Source of the DNA: Branchiostoma floridae
Lineage: Eukaryota > Chordata > Leptocardii > Amphioxiformes > Branchiostomatidae
Length of the DNA stretch: 64,000 nucleotides
Direction of reading: 5' to 3'
NCBI RefSeq assembly: GCF_000003815.2
Contig: NC_049985.1
Span: 6,641,074 to 6,705,073, forward strand
A model generated the notes under the pieces. That model ran no database searches and was not told the DNA's origin. It saw only the letters and a list, made by a program, of their open reading frames with translations. The position numbers and the translations under genes were made by a program. This document shows, one piece after another, positions 39,001 to 49,997 of the stretch (position 1 is the stretch's first letter; every line of letters begins with the position of its first letter).

Positions 39001-39227
39001 AGGCGCAATCTCACTGTACTTGCGTCAAGCTTGCGTCACTGTGGGGTTCGTTCACTGCGTCACTGTTTTGTTATTTTTTCCGATTTTTTATAATTTAGAT
39101 ATTGCGTAATACGTAAAAATAGGAGACAGCAAAATAAACAAAAAGTAAGAAAATTTGTCTTCTTCTCTGAATATCGTTGAGCACCTTTCGAACCCCACAA
39201 TGACGCAAGTGCAGTGAGAGTGCACCT
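39001..39227 (+). mobile_element. MITE family A, copy 3
   Basis: Left end AGGCGCAATCTCACTGTACT and right end GCAGTGAGAGTGCACCT are mirrored. The inner arm has TTGCGTCACTGTGGGGTTCG against CGAACCCCACAATGACGCAA. The middle again reads CACTGTTTTGTTATTTT and GACAGCAAAATAAACAAAAAG, as in copies 1 and 2. The left flank is TTA but the right flank is TTC, so the target duplication has decayed or an end is misplaced. Confidence 0.82.
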
Positions 39228-40142
39228 TTCGTAACCAGTAGTCTTCAACAATGTTTTACCTTACATCGCACCTGTAACAATTGTTCTGCAATAACCCTTT
39301 GCTTGCCTTGACTATGTAGCAGGCTCTATATCTCGGTTTATGTTCCATCTCCAGCCGGCATGTACTGATAAAGCTTGGCACGTAAGACAAGAGGGCGGCA
39401 CAGCCCAGCGCAGGGGCATCCGCAGGGAGACAACTGTAGCAGCTTAATCACATTAGCCGTCACAGTCATGAACTTCAAAAAGTATTGAAAAGAAGACCAC
39501 AAAGAAACTCACGGTTTATCACTGGTTATCTTATTTCTCTCCAGCTCTAGTCCGTAGCACCCAAGACATATCGTAGGCATATCACAATTCTTTTCAACTC
39601 GGCCGCATTTTGACGTTATTACAAATCATGTGCTGTACTGATGCAGCATGTTCAACAATGTTGCTGACTTTTAATCCACAATATTTCAAAGAGAACCTTG
39701 GGTAGAAAGAGGCTTCACACATTCCTTGAAGCTATTGCTCATTTGCATCATTGATGGTTTCTCACCGCCGCCGGGTTCGGCGCTAAAAGACGTTTGATGA
39801 ATCAGGAAATAATGTTGTGGCGTCAACAGCTAAATGTAGCGATAGATCATCAAGATTCTATAACCTCGCAGCTTTACAAGTGACGTGGGAATTTTTCAAT
39901 ATCCTTGCTCATATCAAGATCATTTTCCCTTTCGTATCGAAAATCATCGATAAATCTCCGGGAGAAGGCCCCTCGGTTAACAGGATGATTTGGGAGGCTA
40001 ATAGCTGTGTGGAATATGAATTCCTGTCGGCTCCCGGGCCTGACATTGAGTGATTGTGGAGTCAAGTTTGGAAATGTCCCGTGGACATGCTGATCCATCT
40101 TTCCTCCCCACTGATGAGGACTGACACGGTACGTATCACGAG

Positions 40143-40715
40143 ATAAATGACTAACGTTCTACCGTGAAAGTTATCGGAATCATTATTTCATGCGCCAAAC
40201 GAAGGAATATAGTCACATTTGTACTGCAAACTAGTATACATATACGAAAACTATATAACTGCATCATAAACTTTCAAAATATCGTCGCATAAATCAAGTA
40301 TAAGATATATGACTAACGCTCTACCGTTATCGGAATCATTATTTCATGCGCCAAATGAAGGAATATAGTCACTTTTGTACTACAAACTTGTAGACGGATA
40401 CGAAACCGAAGTATACAATGATAAATTTTATTGCAAATTCATGCCCGTGGGCTAATTGCAGGAAACATGAGATATTCAGACAAAGTAAAAAACAATATCA
40501 AAGGTGTCTACTCTAGTCTAAAACTAGTAAAAGCTAACTCTAGGTCCTGGGTTATTGGGTTTGACTCCTTTTTCGAAGACAGTGGAAGACGAAAGATCCC
40601 TGGCCTTTTCTATTATGTGTGGGTTTTGTGAAGTTAGAAGGAGAATTGCATAACTGCAGCATAAACTTTGAAAATATCGTCACGTAAATCAAGTATAAGA
40701 TAAATGACATTTATC
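40143..40715. repeat. 162-bp tandem duplication, second copy split by a LINE end
   Basis: Copy 1 starts at about 40143, copy 2 at about 40305. Shared blocks are GACTAACG.TCTACCG, TTATCGGAATCATTATTTCA and TGCGCCAAA.GAAGGAATAT. The last part of copy 1 (ATAACTGCATCATAAACTTT, ATATCGTCGCATAAATCAAG) reappears only at 40649-40700, after the LINE-like block at 40422-40605. The insertion therefore came after the duplication. Confidence 0.85.
40422..40605 (-). mobile_element. LINE-like 3' end, copy 1
   Basis: This shares about 170 bp, at roughly 90% identity, with 54645-54815: TGCAAATTC.TGCCCGTGGGC, GTGTCTACTCTAGTCTAAAA, CTAGTAAAAGCTAACTCTAG and TTTTTCGAAGACAGTGGAAG. On the minus strand the shared block ends with CCCACGGGCA...TTTGCAATAAA, a non-LTR retrotransposon style 3' end. 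It lies inside copy 2 of the 162-bp tandem duplication at 40.1-40.7 kb and splits it. Confidence 0.62.
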
Positions 40716-40936
40716 AGGCCTTTGTATTTTGTACTTTGTAAATTGTATTTTAACTGTATCAAAAAGGTCAATACATTGAATATCGAAATGTAGCGGATAG
40801 AATTATAATTATGATGTGTCCAGACAAACCTTACATAAGAATCATATATGTTCTTATATCTAACATGTTCTAAGAGGAGAGAAGAATATGGATGTACTGA
40901 GTTAGTGTACACCGTTGTTTACTGAGTATCCTTAAT

Positions 40937-41580
40937 TACCTGCATGTATGCAGGTATGGTTTTGATGCTGGTGGAAACTTTTCGGTAGCCGGGGATGTAG
41001 GGCGCTGTATCTCGTGAACGGATGGTGCGAGCACGACGATTTTTGGTACGTGGGTTGGGGGTGGTAGCCTGACACTCAGGTGTGATTTTGGGCCTCCTGG
41101 CGCTTGACCTTGACATTGAAGGTGGCATTTTTGGTGTTTTGGGGGCACTTTTGGCGCTGTGTGTCCGGAACGATACGCGCGATTGCGACGATTTTTGGTG
41201 CATGGGTGGGGGGTTGTTGCCTGTTGCCTAGGATTGACTTTGGGCCTTGTCGCGTTTGAACTTAACCCGGCAGGTCGAATTTTGTGTCCGGGAGGGGTGT
41301 TTCCGGAGTTATATCTTCTGAACGGCTGGTGCTGGCGCGACGATATTTGGCACATGTGTCGGCGGTGGCTGAATAATGCTCAATTTTGATTTTGGCGCCC
41401 TTGGTGCTTGAACTTGACATTTTAGGCTACCTTTTGTGCGGGCACGGGGCGTGCGCTGTATCTCCGGAACGCAAGGTGCCATTGTGTTGCCATTTGGTAC
41501 GGGAGTTGTTTGTGGTGTCCTGGTGGTCAGGTTTGATTTTGGGCCTCCTAGTGCTTGAACTTGATACTGTATAGGTTGAC
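40937..41580 (+). repeat. Hairpin plus four ~152-bp tandem units
   Basis: A perfect foldback TACCTGCAT/ATGCAGGTA (40937-40956, 2-nt loop) heads the array. The phrase (C/T)TGTAT(C)TC..GAACG recurs at 41016, 41168, 41320 and 41468 (spacing 152, 152, 148). Each is followed by ACGACGATTTTTGGTACGTG-like and TTTGGGCCTCCTGGCGCTTG-like blocks. It looks like the body of the hairpin-headed repeat amplified in tandem. Confidence 0.78.
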
Positions 41581-41856
41581 CCTGTTTTAGTGTGGCTGGG
41601 GCATCCTCCCAATATCTGCTTGGTTTTAAAAACAGATTATGGTTGGGTGTAGAACCATCATCTGGCCTGGGCCACCTTCAATGTATCAGGTTACTTAGTG
41701 GCACTGACAGTTTGCCAGATGACGGGAGTGTGCCAGATTATATATCTGTTGGTCAGGTATAATTGGAGTTTGCTTATTACTCTTTGTGGTGTTTCTAGAG
41801 CTGTATAGTACTGAGTTTTAAGTTCCGGTACAAGTTCCTTTACCCTGTTGGCAATC

Positions 41857-41940
41857 ATGGTTGAACTTGAACTTAAACAGAAGAAGATGCAATTTTCTAA
41901 TGTGGAGGAGAACTGTATAGAGTGTGGGCATAAGAGAAAG
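41857..41940 (+). CDS. Candidate first coding exon with consensus donor, unknown
   Basis: ATG at 41857 has A at -3 and G at +4 (AATCATGG). The 28-codon frame reads MVELELKQKKMQF, then SNVEENCIECGHKRK, and ends exactly at a consensus donor AAAG|GTATGT (41941), phase 0. A strong acceptor (TTTTGTTCTGTTTTAAATTCAG) lies at 42099-42120, but continuing in phase 0 from it meets a stop after 11 codons. The C-x2-C-G-H-K-R-K end looks like half of a zinc-binding site. It lies just after the 41.0-41.6-kb repeat array, so it may belong to a transposon rather than a host gene. Confidence 0.3.
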
Positions 41941-41999
41941 GTATGTGTATGATTTGTCCTGTGTTTCTTTTTGTTTCTTTGGTAATGCCATTTCCATAC

Positions 42000-43720
42000 T
42001 GTATACAGGTAATTTGTTGTTTTGGGCTAGTCATATTCGCTTGGTTTTTGGGCCTGCTTAATCTATGGTACAGGCAGGGTTAAGTGGTGGAGGCTTAGCT
42101 TTGTTCTGTTTTAAATTCAGTATCGTTTGTTGCATTTTGTCGCGGCAAATATATGATGAAATTCCCCTTCTAAGCAACTGCTCATTGGTTTGTGGGGATG
42201 TTTGCTGGGTGTTTGCTTTGACTACAACAGCTTCTGAACTTTTCAAAGCTTCCATTGCCAGCAGCTTGCCATCTATAAATGGGATTGACAAGGACATTTT
42301 TCATAGTAAATTATGCTGTTAAATTTGGCTTAGATACTACAGGAGATTTAGGTTTGGGTTGGATGGATTGAATGAAAATATCATACCACCCTGGGGACTA
42401 ACTGTTGCTGCTGCATGGGGGCTACCACTATTCATGTTGTCTAATGTCTATGGAACTACAGATAAAAGTATCATTGGTCAAATTATGCGAGTAACATTCC
42501 GATGTCAAGTGAATAACACCCCAGAAATAAATCTTTAATGAATATCATTGGAAGAACACAAACCAAGGAGACTTAGCAGCTGCATTAGGTCAGTACATTG
42601 AAATAGGAAGATATTAGTATATCATGTGACAGAGTAACTACATGTGCATGGGCCATCTGAGACAAAAAAAGGTAGCGTCTCAACAACTTCAAAGTACTGT
42701 GGTTGGTTACATACTTAAGAAATCCAGAATAAGTAATGTTCATCCCTGTCCAAACTTACAAATTCAGAAAATGGAATTTCAGAGTCAGACTTTTGCATGG
42801 TGCACAACCAACACAGTAAAAAGCTCATTTTTCCAACCACGTACCACAGACAAAAAGGCAAAAATACACAATAGGTCTACAGAAACCCAATACATTTCAT
42901 GCAGGCCTGAGGTCTACGAACTCTTGTTCGTGTATTGTTGTCCGAACTTTCCTATATATATTTGTTACGTGTTTCTTAAGTCATAAGATAGACCATCTGC
43001 ATCTAGCCCGTCCAAGCATGAATGAATAATTATAATAGCCTTTCATGATGAAGAAGGATCTTGAAACCGCAAGTTCCAACAGAGCAAAAATGATTTGCAC
43101 GACAACGCCAGGTTGTGATCGGTGGCTAGCTTTAACTTATCCTTCTTCATAAGAAATTCTGCCAATACAAATGAACTTTCAAGTTAATTAAATATAAGAT
43201 CTAAATTTGCAATACAAATACTCGTCTACAATGCAGGGAGAAATCCCAACGAGTTTGATTCATAATCTATCCCCATCACAACTTTGAAACTACGCTGTAA
43301 AACTTACAACTGCAATCACCGTGACGTTAGAAGATAGTGGCTAGAGTTATTTTCAAGGCCGACAACAGTTGTTCCTCATTACCTCAGCAATAAAGCTTAC
43401 TCTTATTAGCCGAAAAAGAAACATTCAGTTGGTATTAAAACGTGGCAGACGGCATCATTTACAGCCCAGTTCAGTGTGTTGCGGGCCACGGCTGTTCACG
43501 GATGGGTAACAGTCATATCCATCTTCAGTCAACTGCTGAACCCTCCGTATTCAGACGGACAGGCACGTCTGCCTGAATCTGGTACGGCTAATTACAGTGA
43601 GGTCAGGGTGAAATATTCCGCCCTTACCGCTATCTTCGCTTGGTGATACGGCATGAATACGGCACTGCAACCGACTACAGATATGGTGTATACAAATTGC
43701 GCGACCACTTTTGTCGTAGT
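42000..43720. other. Unassigned sequence after the candidate exon
   Basis: Contains a strong acceptor-like tract at 42099-42120 and an open plus frame to 42322 (TASELFKASIASSL near its end). The two could belong with the 41857 exon only in a different phase. 42640-43500 shows nothing I can assign. Confidence 0.4.
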
Positions 43721-43870
43721 ATAGACGGTCGTACGATATTGGACTTTGAAGGTAGCCTTTTCGGTAAAATAAAACTGCCGTACGACTAGAGGGCGACACA
43801 TACACGACTATCGTGAGATTGCCCTAAGAGATCGTTCGACGATCGCTCGATTGATTGTGCCAATCCCTTA

Positions 43871-44108
43871 ATACCCCTGTCACATTCATTATCCACGATC
43901 TTCGGGCGTATCGATGGAAGATCGGCCATATTTAAGATCGAAAGAGGGCTGCGCGTATTTTTTACCTGAAACCCGTCCCTATCACATATAAGCCATACTT
44001 TGTACCTTGTACAAGTGTTGTGCAATAAAGTTATTATTATAAGCGAGGCTCGGGCGATTGCCGCAGAATCGTCGCCCGATCGATTTTCGCCAAATGTGAC
44101 AAGGGTAT
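43871..44108 (+). mobile_element. TGTCACA-ended element, copy 1 (238 bp)
   Basis: The ends ATACCCCTGTCACATT and AATGTGACAAGGGTAT are inverted. Inside are ATCTTCGGGCGTATCGATGG near the left and GGCTCGGGCGATTGCCGCAG near the right. A retroposon-like tail GTTGTGCAATAAAGTTATTA sits in the middle. It is about 90% identical, in the same order and orientation, to 51384-51622. No unambiguous target duplication was found: both copies are preceded by TTA, and the right flanks differ. Confidence 0.8.
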
Positions 44109-46774
44109 AGCTAGCAATGGAAACATGGGTGACCTCTTTCGACGCCCTGGAATTCAAACAACCACAATACTCCTAGCCGATGCAATGCACGTTTGTTAAG
44201 TATTAAGGTTTTTTTTTACACGTGCACCTGGTAACGTTTGTTTTTGTACACCAGAGCCTTCCCTGATCCAAGGCTGACGGGCAGAACAAACTACCTGGGG
44301 TACAATTTAAAAAGAAACATTTCGTGCTGTGTATAACAATCATCATACCGATACTTTGTCATCATTGCTTTGCTGCAATGCAAACGCACTTAATTTGGGG
44401 ATACAATCTTATTACGTGATATCATAACAGCGTTATATTATCATAATTGTTGTGTTATTCCATTTATATTACAATATAGATCATCTTGATTAAAACATGT
44501 TTACTGATGTGCATGCAGAAATCCAGATGTTCTTAATATTTTGTTAAAGAACGCGTTTGTCCAAATAATTACCAATGCCTGCGTAAAAAAATGTAAATAG
44601 AATTGTTATGGACATAAAACAAAACCGAAACTCATTCCAAACTCAAAAAAAGTTCAGTGACAATTGTTTTTGTTAATAGATTTTATACGTTATTTCTGTA
44701 CACAAAGCAAAAAAAAATGCTTACTAACAAGCATCCGATCAGTCGTTTGATCCCTCTCAAGTTGAAATTACCCGAAGCCACGTGACCTGAACGGAAGTGT
44801 TATGTCATCAACAGATCAAAGGTGCCCGGTAGTCGGTATCGTGATGAGGGGGACATCTTGCCTGCATTTCCCATAAACTAACTACTCAAAGTTGACAACA
44901 TTGTACATCTACGCCAACTTGGCGCAATATATGTCCGAGGCTATTCAATGAGAATCTTATTTTAACTTAAGACAGGATGGTCTTGTCAACGGGTATTTTT
45001 GCAATATTGACAAGATGCCCCTGTATTGTCGCTGGCATGCTTATGTTTGACCTTAAGCTTGTTACAACATGCAACACAACAGCAATTAATGTTAAAACAG
45101 CAATTCTTTTGACTTCGTTGCAATTTCAATAATGATCGTGATTTCAGGATTGATGAAAAGTATGTATGCACGTGCACACTTCTTGTTAACCTATTCCCAT
45201 CTAGTGGTGGCTTATCAGGATCTCATATTCCACAGCAGCACATCCTTTGCGTACTGAACACCACACACCTTTATGTCCAGAAGAAATACAACTTCGTGTT
45301 TCCTGGTGTTTTACCGTAGCTTGTCCCACCTGTCAGTTAGAAAATGGCAGTTGAAACGGTTTTATTTGAAATCCGAACATGTGTGTGAAAGGATTTCAAT
45401 TCCACCTAATGCTCGGCGGTGCCCTGCCGTACCTGCGGGAGGTATAAAAACCCCGGTGGTTGACACTTTTATAGGTCAGCGGAGAACGCGATTCACGACC
45501 TGTACTTCCAGCGATGTTACGAGGGACTAAACGGAGGATTTGGGTTCACCCTGGCTGCTGGCCTGCGGCTACAATAACGGAAAAGACGTAAAAGATGGCA
45601 GATCGTGTGCCAGCGAATTTGTCCTCGAGCTTAAGCCATCCATTTTATATGTATGACGTTATGTAACTATACATATATATGAGCAGTGGAATTGGGGGAA
45701 TTGGGAGTTGGTGTTTCTTGAAAAAATATCATCTCAAGCGACCGACATTATAAAAAGCAACACCAGGAGCGAAAGAAATTAGTGGTAGAAAGGGCAACAA
45801 AAAAGAACAAAAGGCATATTCTGAAATTAATCATTTGATCGGAACTGTTAAGGAAATAAGAGATAAATTCCAAAGTGATCGGGAAGACGAGATCTTTGCA
45901 TAGAAAGTATCATAGTATAAATTTAGACGGACGTTTATAAGAAGACTAGGAAATTACAATATAAGAAATTGTAATTTTGATTGCAAATTGTGATTTTAGT
46001 TATGATGATTTTCATGGATATGTAACATAGATAGATACAGATACATGGATACAGACACAGATTCTAAGTGAGATATGTACACATTCAATCATGTGTAAGA
46101 CATCTTTGTAACGGGCACATGCAACATAGGGATTTTACAACGCTGTTAAAACATATCAGCATCACCTTAACGTGTATACCAAAAGATAAAACACCAAAAA
46201 GGCTGGCAAAGTGGTGTGCATAAATAGACTAAAAATTACACTGAAACGATGCTAACATAATAAAATGTAAAAAAGTTACTTGCCAACTCTTTTACAGTGA
46301 ACGAAATGACAAAACTTAGCAAACAACATCATTACTTGACAACCCTTTAGAATCCTCTGGTAAGCTATCATTTCTGACTGTCTGAATAGTTCTCCGGAAA
46401 GCAATCAGCATAGAGATGAGTTTCTTTAGGCGGAACATCTACTAAGACCCCTTCACACATGTATCTTCGCTTGAGGAGATGAAGATGAGATATAAGACGA
46501 TTGTCACATCCGACATAATTCATAACTCTCGCGCGACTGTCTGAAAAGATAATATTCTCGAGGTCAGAAGGTTTTCGAAAGTGATTTCAAATTCGTCGCA
46601 CCGTCAAGTTTGGATCGCAGTTGCATTTGTCAAAACTGCATCGGGCTGTGGCAAAACTTGCAAACGTTCTCTCTGATGATATTCGTTCGAGAGGGAAAAT
46701 CCGATGTGTCCTTGTAGGAAGGTCCCGCACATGTAGAGTTTTGCCTCGCGTACTTATCGAAGTGTGGCGTCAAA
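44109..46774. other. Unassigned except for the 45.4-kb promoter candidate
   Basis: AT-rich on both sides of the promoter-like block. A GATA/GATACA low-complexity patch lies at 46025-46065. No exon downstream of 45666 could be linked. Confidence 0.45.
45443..45666 (+). promoter_or_regulatory. Candidate TATA promoter followed by a short first-exon-like ORF
   Basis: GGTATAAAAACCCC gives a TATA box at 45443-45450 in a GC-rich setting. GGTCAGC at 45475-45481 could be the initiator about 35 bp downstream. At 45595 an ATG with purine at -3 and G at +4 (AAAGATGGCAG) starts a 23-codon frame, MADRVPANLSSSLSHPFYMY and three more residues, stopping at TAA 45664. A GTATGA at 45651 could be a splice donor. 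The peptide has an N-L-S glycosylation sequon and would suit an extracellular N-terminus. No downstream exon was identified. Confidence 0.35.
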
Positions 46775-46890
46775 TAGCCAAGTAGCTTAATGCTAGCTAA
46801 TACGAGGTCGGGATTGACATCCCCCACTAGACATTATGAACTTTACACGACTTTCCTCACTGTACCCAGGTGTAAAAAGGGGCACTGGAT
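46775..46890 (+). mobile_element. SINE fragment with the shared core
   Basis: CTTTACACGACTTTCCTCAC then TGTACCCAGGTGTAAAAAGG matches the core of the SINEs at 12.2 and 52.0 kb. A weak B-box-like GGGATTGACATCC (46809-46821) lies upstream, but the promoter half is badly decayed and the middle spacer seems to be deleted. Confidence 0.55.
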
Positions 46891-47246
46891 TTTCTTTGGT
46901 GAGGTAAAAGGTGATGAAAGGAAAATGATGGGCCCCGCATTTCATTGCGATGCTCCAGACACAATGGGCAATAATTCAATACCCTTCCGACCCCTAAAAG
47001 ACTATCTTAACTTTACCCTTACTTTTCGAAGATTACCCTTGACGTCAATCGTCTGATATTTAACTTACTTGAAGGCTTTAGGAGATATAAACGGCTCACT
47101 GATGAACTCTCTAAAATGCCAACATCAAAAGGAATATTGCAATTGCATGTTTAAGTCTTGAAGCTCTGAGATTCTAGAGTACAATTTTGAGACATACGGA
47201 TGAACATATAAATGACTTTGATACGACTGACTTTGAGAACTTGCCA

Positions 47247-47318
47247 GTGTGTGTGTGGTGGGGGGGGGGGTACATGTGTGTGAGTGTGTCTGTGTGTGTT
47301 TCTGGGTGTGTGTCCCCA
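47247..47318. repeat. GT-rich low-complexity tract with G run
   Basis: GTGTGTGTGG, a run of 11 G, then TGTGTGTGAG and CTGTGTGTGT runs. Simple sequence, no gene. Confidence 0.9.
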
Positions 47319-48277
47319 AGACGCTATGGATGGAATGTGATGATGCGTAGTTCGCTTTTGGTTCGCTTTAGGGTCTCTTAACGGCTTTCATCGTTTATAT
47401 GCGATGAACGTTTAGTAGATGAATTTCAATTAAAATCATGACGGGTATTTATGTACACCATACATGTGTACAATGCGTGTCAAGAAGTTTAGCCGTAAAC
47501 TGCTTCATGGGCTTTTACAACGTTAGTAATTTCAATTTGCGGAGTATCGCAATATAAAGCATCCATGTGTGTAACTGTTATTATTACACATAATAGGCGC
47601 TCAAAGAGTTTGATTATGAGCCAGGGCTAATTAGAACAATTCGTTAATTCAAACAGTCATACTGTTTTGAGTTGCAATTAGTTAAATTAATAGAGTTTGT
47701 CGGTGTTTCTGCATTATAATGTATCTGTTTTGAACGTCGTGAATAGCATTACCTGATGATTATCTTTATCATTTCTACTTGGTCTTGACTCTCGTCTTTG
47801 CAAAAAGATGAAGAAAAGTAAGCGTTATGCTTCATCATGTCGGAATAGGATAAATATATTTGTTTGCTGGAAGTGTGAAAATAACGTATTCTCACCAACT
47901 GTTCCCTGTAACTGTAACTTCATTTTTTTTCACTCCAATCCACTCTATACAATGTATACAATAAATTTTCATCTTATACATTTGCTGGAGGGCTTAGGAG
48001 CAGGTGACTTACTTCTGAAGTCACATCCCCTGCCAACCAACTCCAAGATTGGGATAAGACGTTGCAAGGAGTTCTTGGAAGACGGAGTGTGCGGAAGATT
48101 TGTTCAGACAACTGAGTGATATTATGTAGTGCTGCATGTTCGTACCAGCGTACCGCCGAGGGTTCCAGCGAGTTAGGTCCTAGTCTTGACTGACGACTGC
48201 AGCGTGGCCTTTTTCCGACCCACGCGGTTTTCATTTTCTCCAACCCCCTCCGTAATCCTTCAAAGGCAACACCGGAC

Positions 48278-48298
48278 GTCTGATATAGTATATCAGAC
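48278..48298. other. 10-bp-arm perfect hairpin
   Basis: GTCTGATATA and TATATCAGAC flank a single G. A short cruciform-prone palindrome 200 bp before the exact 31-bp duplication. Confidence 0.7.
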
Positions 48299-48500
48299 TT
48301 TACAGCCCAGCCAAAACCCGCTACAAGGTTCCAGGACGGGATTATGGGATGTCACATGGCCCGAGTGCGGACACCAAGGTCTACAAGTCATCTCCACCGG
48401 GAGCGTGTACGGCAACCTACATTCGGCTGTGATGGATCACTTTTATCAAGTCAGGAATTACCTTTCACTTCTTGTGGACAGAGACACGTGTGGGAACATA

Positions 48501-48562
48501 GTTTTCTGTCAGGAAAGTATAAAAGTACTTTGTTTTCTGTCAGGAAAGTATAAAAGTACTTT
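48501..48562. repeat. Exact 31-bp tandem duplication
   Basis: Two identical 31-base units (each starting GTTTTCTGTCAGGAAAGTAT and ending AAAGTACTTT) sit head to tail at 48501-48531 and 48532-48562, with no differences. This implies a recent slippage or duplication event. Confidence 0.97.
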
Positions 48563-49175
48563 GTGTGCACGCATGTTACAATAGATAAATCACAAATACA
48601 CATGGTAAAGGTACATATATGTAGGTCCGAAAAAAATGATAATTGTGTCAGTATACACTTGTAGTACAATCATCATCATACATGTAGTACAGTACGTAAC
48701 CTTAAATACGTAAGTACAGCAGATGAGTACTTTGTGTACATGCATGTTGAATTTCAAGAGGTTTTCTTCCACCTCAATTTCAACGACCAAGGTTACAATA
48801 AGAAAATCACATATACACCTGTACAAATACCAATACCAAGAATACTTGTATCAGTAAGATCCATGTGCTATACTACAGGAGTGGTAACATGAGCTCTGTG
48901 GAAAAAGGTACTGAAAAAAAATTTACCTCGTATATTTCATTATTCAGAAACTCTACCTGGTGCGACAACATTTCCAGAAGCACCTCAACTGATAAAGCCT
49001 CATATAGCTACATTGTGGTAAACCCATGCAACGTAAAAACTCAAGTCTACTGTAGAATTTGGTTTTACAGGCCATTTTGTCTTAATTTGCAGGGAGCCAC
49101 CCATGCCCTATTATATCGCAGTATGACCTCGATGAGACCTAAATAGTATTTCTGTAACCTTTCATAATTGGAATA

Positions 49176-49995
49176 CAGTGGAAGCCAGTTAATTGCACCT
49201 CGGATAAACGCACACTTCGGGTAATTGCACGGAATCCTCAAATCCCAAACCGTCTCCCATTCACTCAATTGTTAGTGACTTCGCTTATCTGCACGACGAA
49301 AAATCACCAACGCCGGATAATTGCACGAAAATCTGTCAAACATCGTCGACAAATCGACAGAAAATGCGTGCTCAAATCGTCATACGCGGTACAAATAAGC
49401 CGATAACTGCCTTTGTGAAGGCGCTATGCTGACAACAACATGTATCGAATTGTTATTGGGATCAAAAGAAAACGATATTGTGGGGTCGGCACCATGAAGA
49501 GACGCCCGGATATTTCGGCAAAAGATGTTCTTGTTTCATTACGACGTCCATATTTACATGTGTACTGAGCCACTGATTTAAACATCTTCATTGAATTGTA
49601 ATGGTATACTGTATTACTTGTAAGAATCGCACTTTATATATGCAAAACTTGCGGTTTGATAGAATCTGTTCTGTATGGTAGAGATATAGTTGCGCAAGTG
49701 CTGTTACTCTAGCGGTTAAGAACTCCAATCCGTATCGTTTCCTGAGTCTGAAAAAAACACCAGTTCCTTGTTAACATTTATCAATAAAGTTAATAACTAC
49801 ATGTACATTATGTGTGTCTGCTTTCTTTGTGTCAATGAATGTCAAATTTGTATTATACTACCTCCCATACCACCTCTCGGACCCTCCGCCCCGTGGTGGT
49901 GCGGTCCAAATGACCAACTCCGCATTATCGCACACGCCGGATAATTGCACGGAATTCGATGGCAAATCAGGTGTGCAATTAAGCGGCATCCACTG
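49176..49995. mobile_element. Non-autonomous pogo/Tigger-like element, 820 bp
   Basis: The termini are CAGTGGAAGCCAGTTAATTGCAC on the left (described in part: CAGTGG...TTAATTGCAC) and its imperfect mirror GTGCAATTAAGCGG...CCACTG on the right. They are flanked by TA (49174-49175 and 49996-49997). Inside each end a TAATTGCAC / TTATCTGCAC-like block recurs (near 49191, 49221, 49285, 49315 on the left; near 49935 and 49977 on the right), the usual layout of sub-terminal transposase binding sites in pogo/Tigger elements. No DDE transposase frame is visible, so this is a deletion derivative or a decayed copy. Confidence 0.8.
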
Positions 49996-49997
49996 TA

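Larger units (their letters stand above)
46891..49175. other. Unassigned sequence with small repeats
   Basis: Holds the GT/G tract, the 48278 hairpin and the 31-bp duplication. A 132-codon plus frame at 48186-48584 crosses both, including the duplication, so part of its length is due to repeat. 48340-48450 has a coding-like look but no splice support. Confidence 0.4.

Noticed and set aside
40108-40135. CTGATGAGGACTGACACGG as a hammerhead
   Set aside because: It lacks the GAAA segment and a stem II partner.
48186-48584. 132-codon plus frame
   Set aside because: It runs through a palindrome and an exact 31-bp duplication. Splice or start support is lacking.
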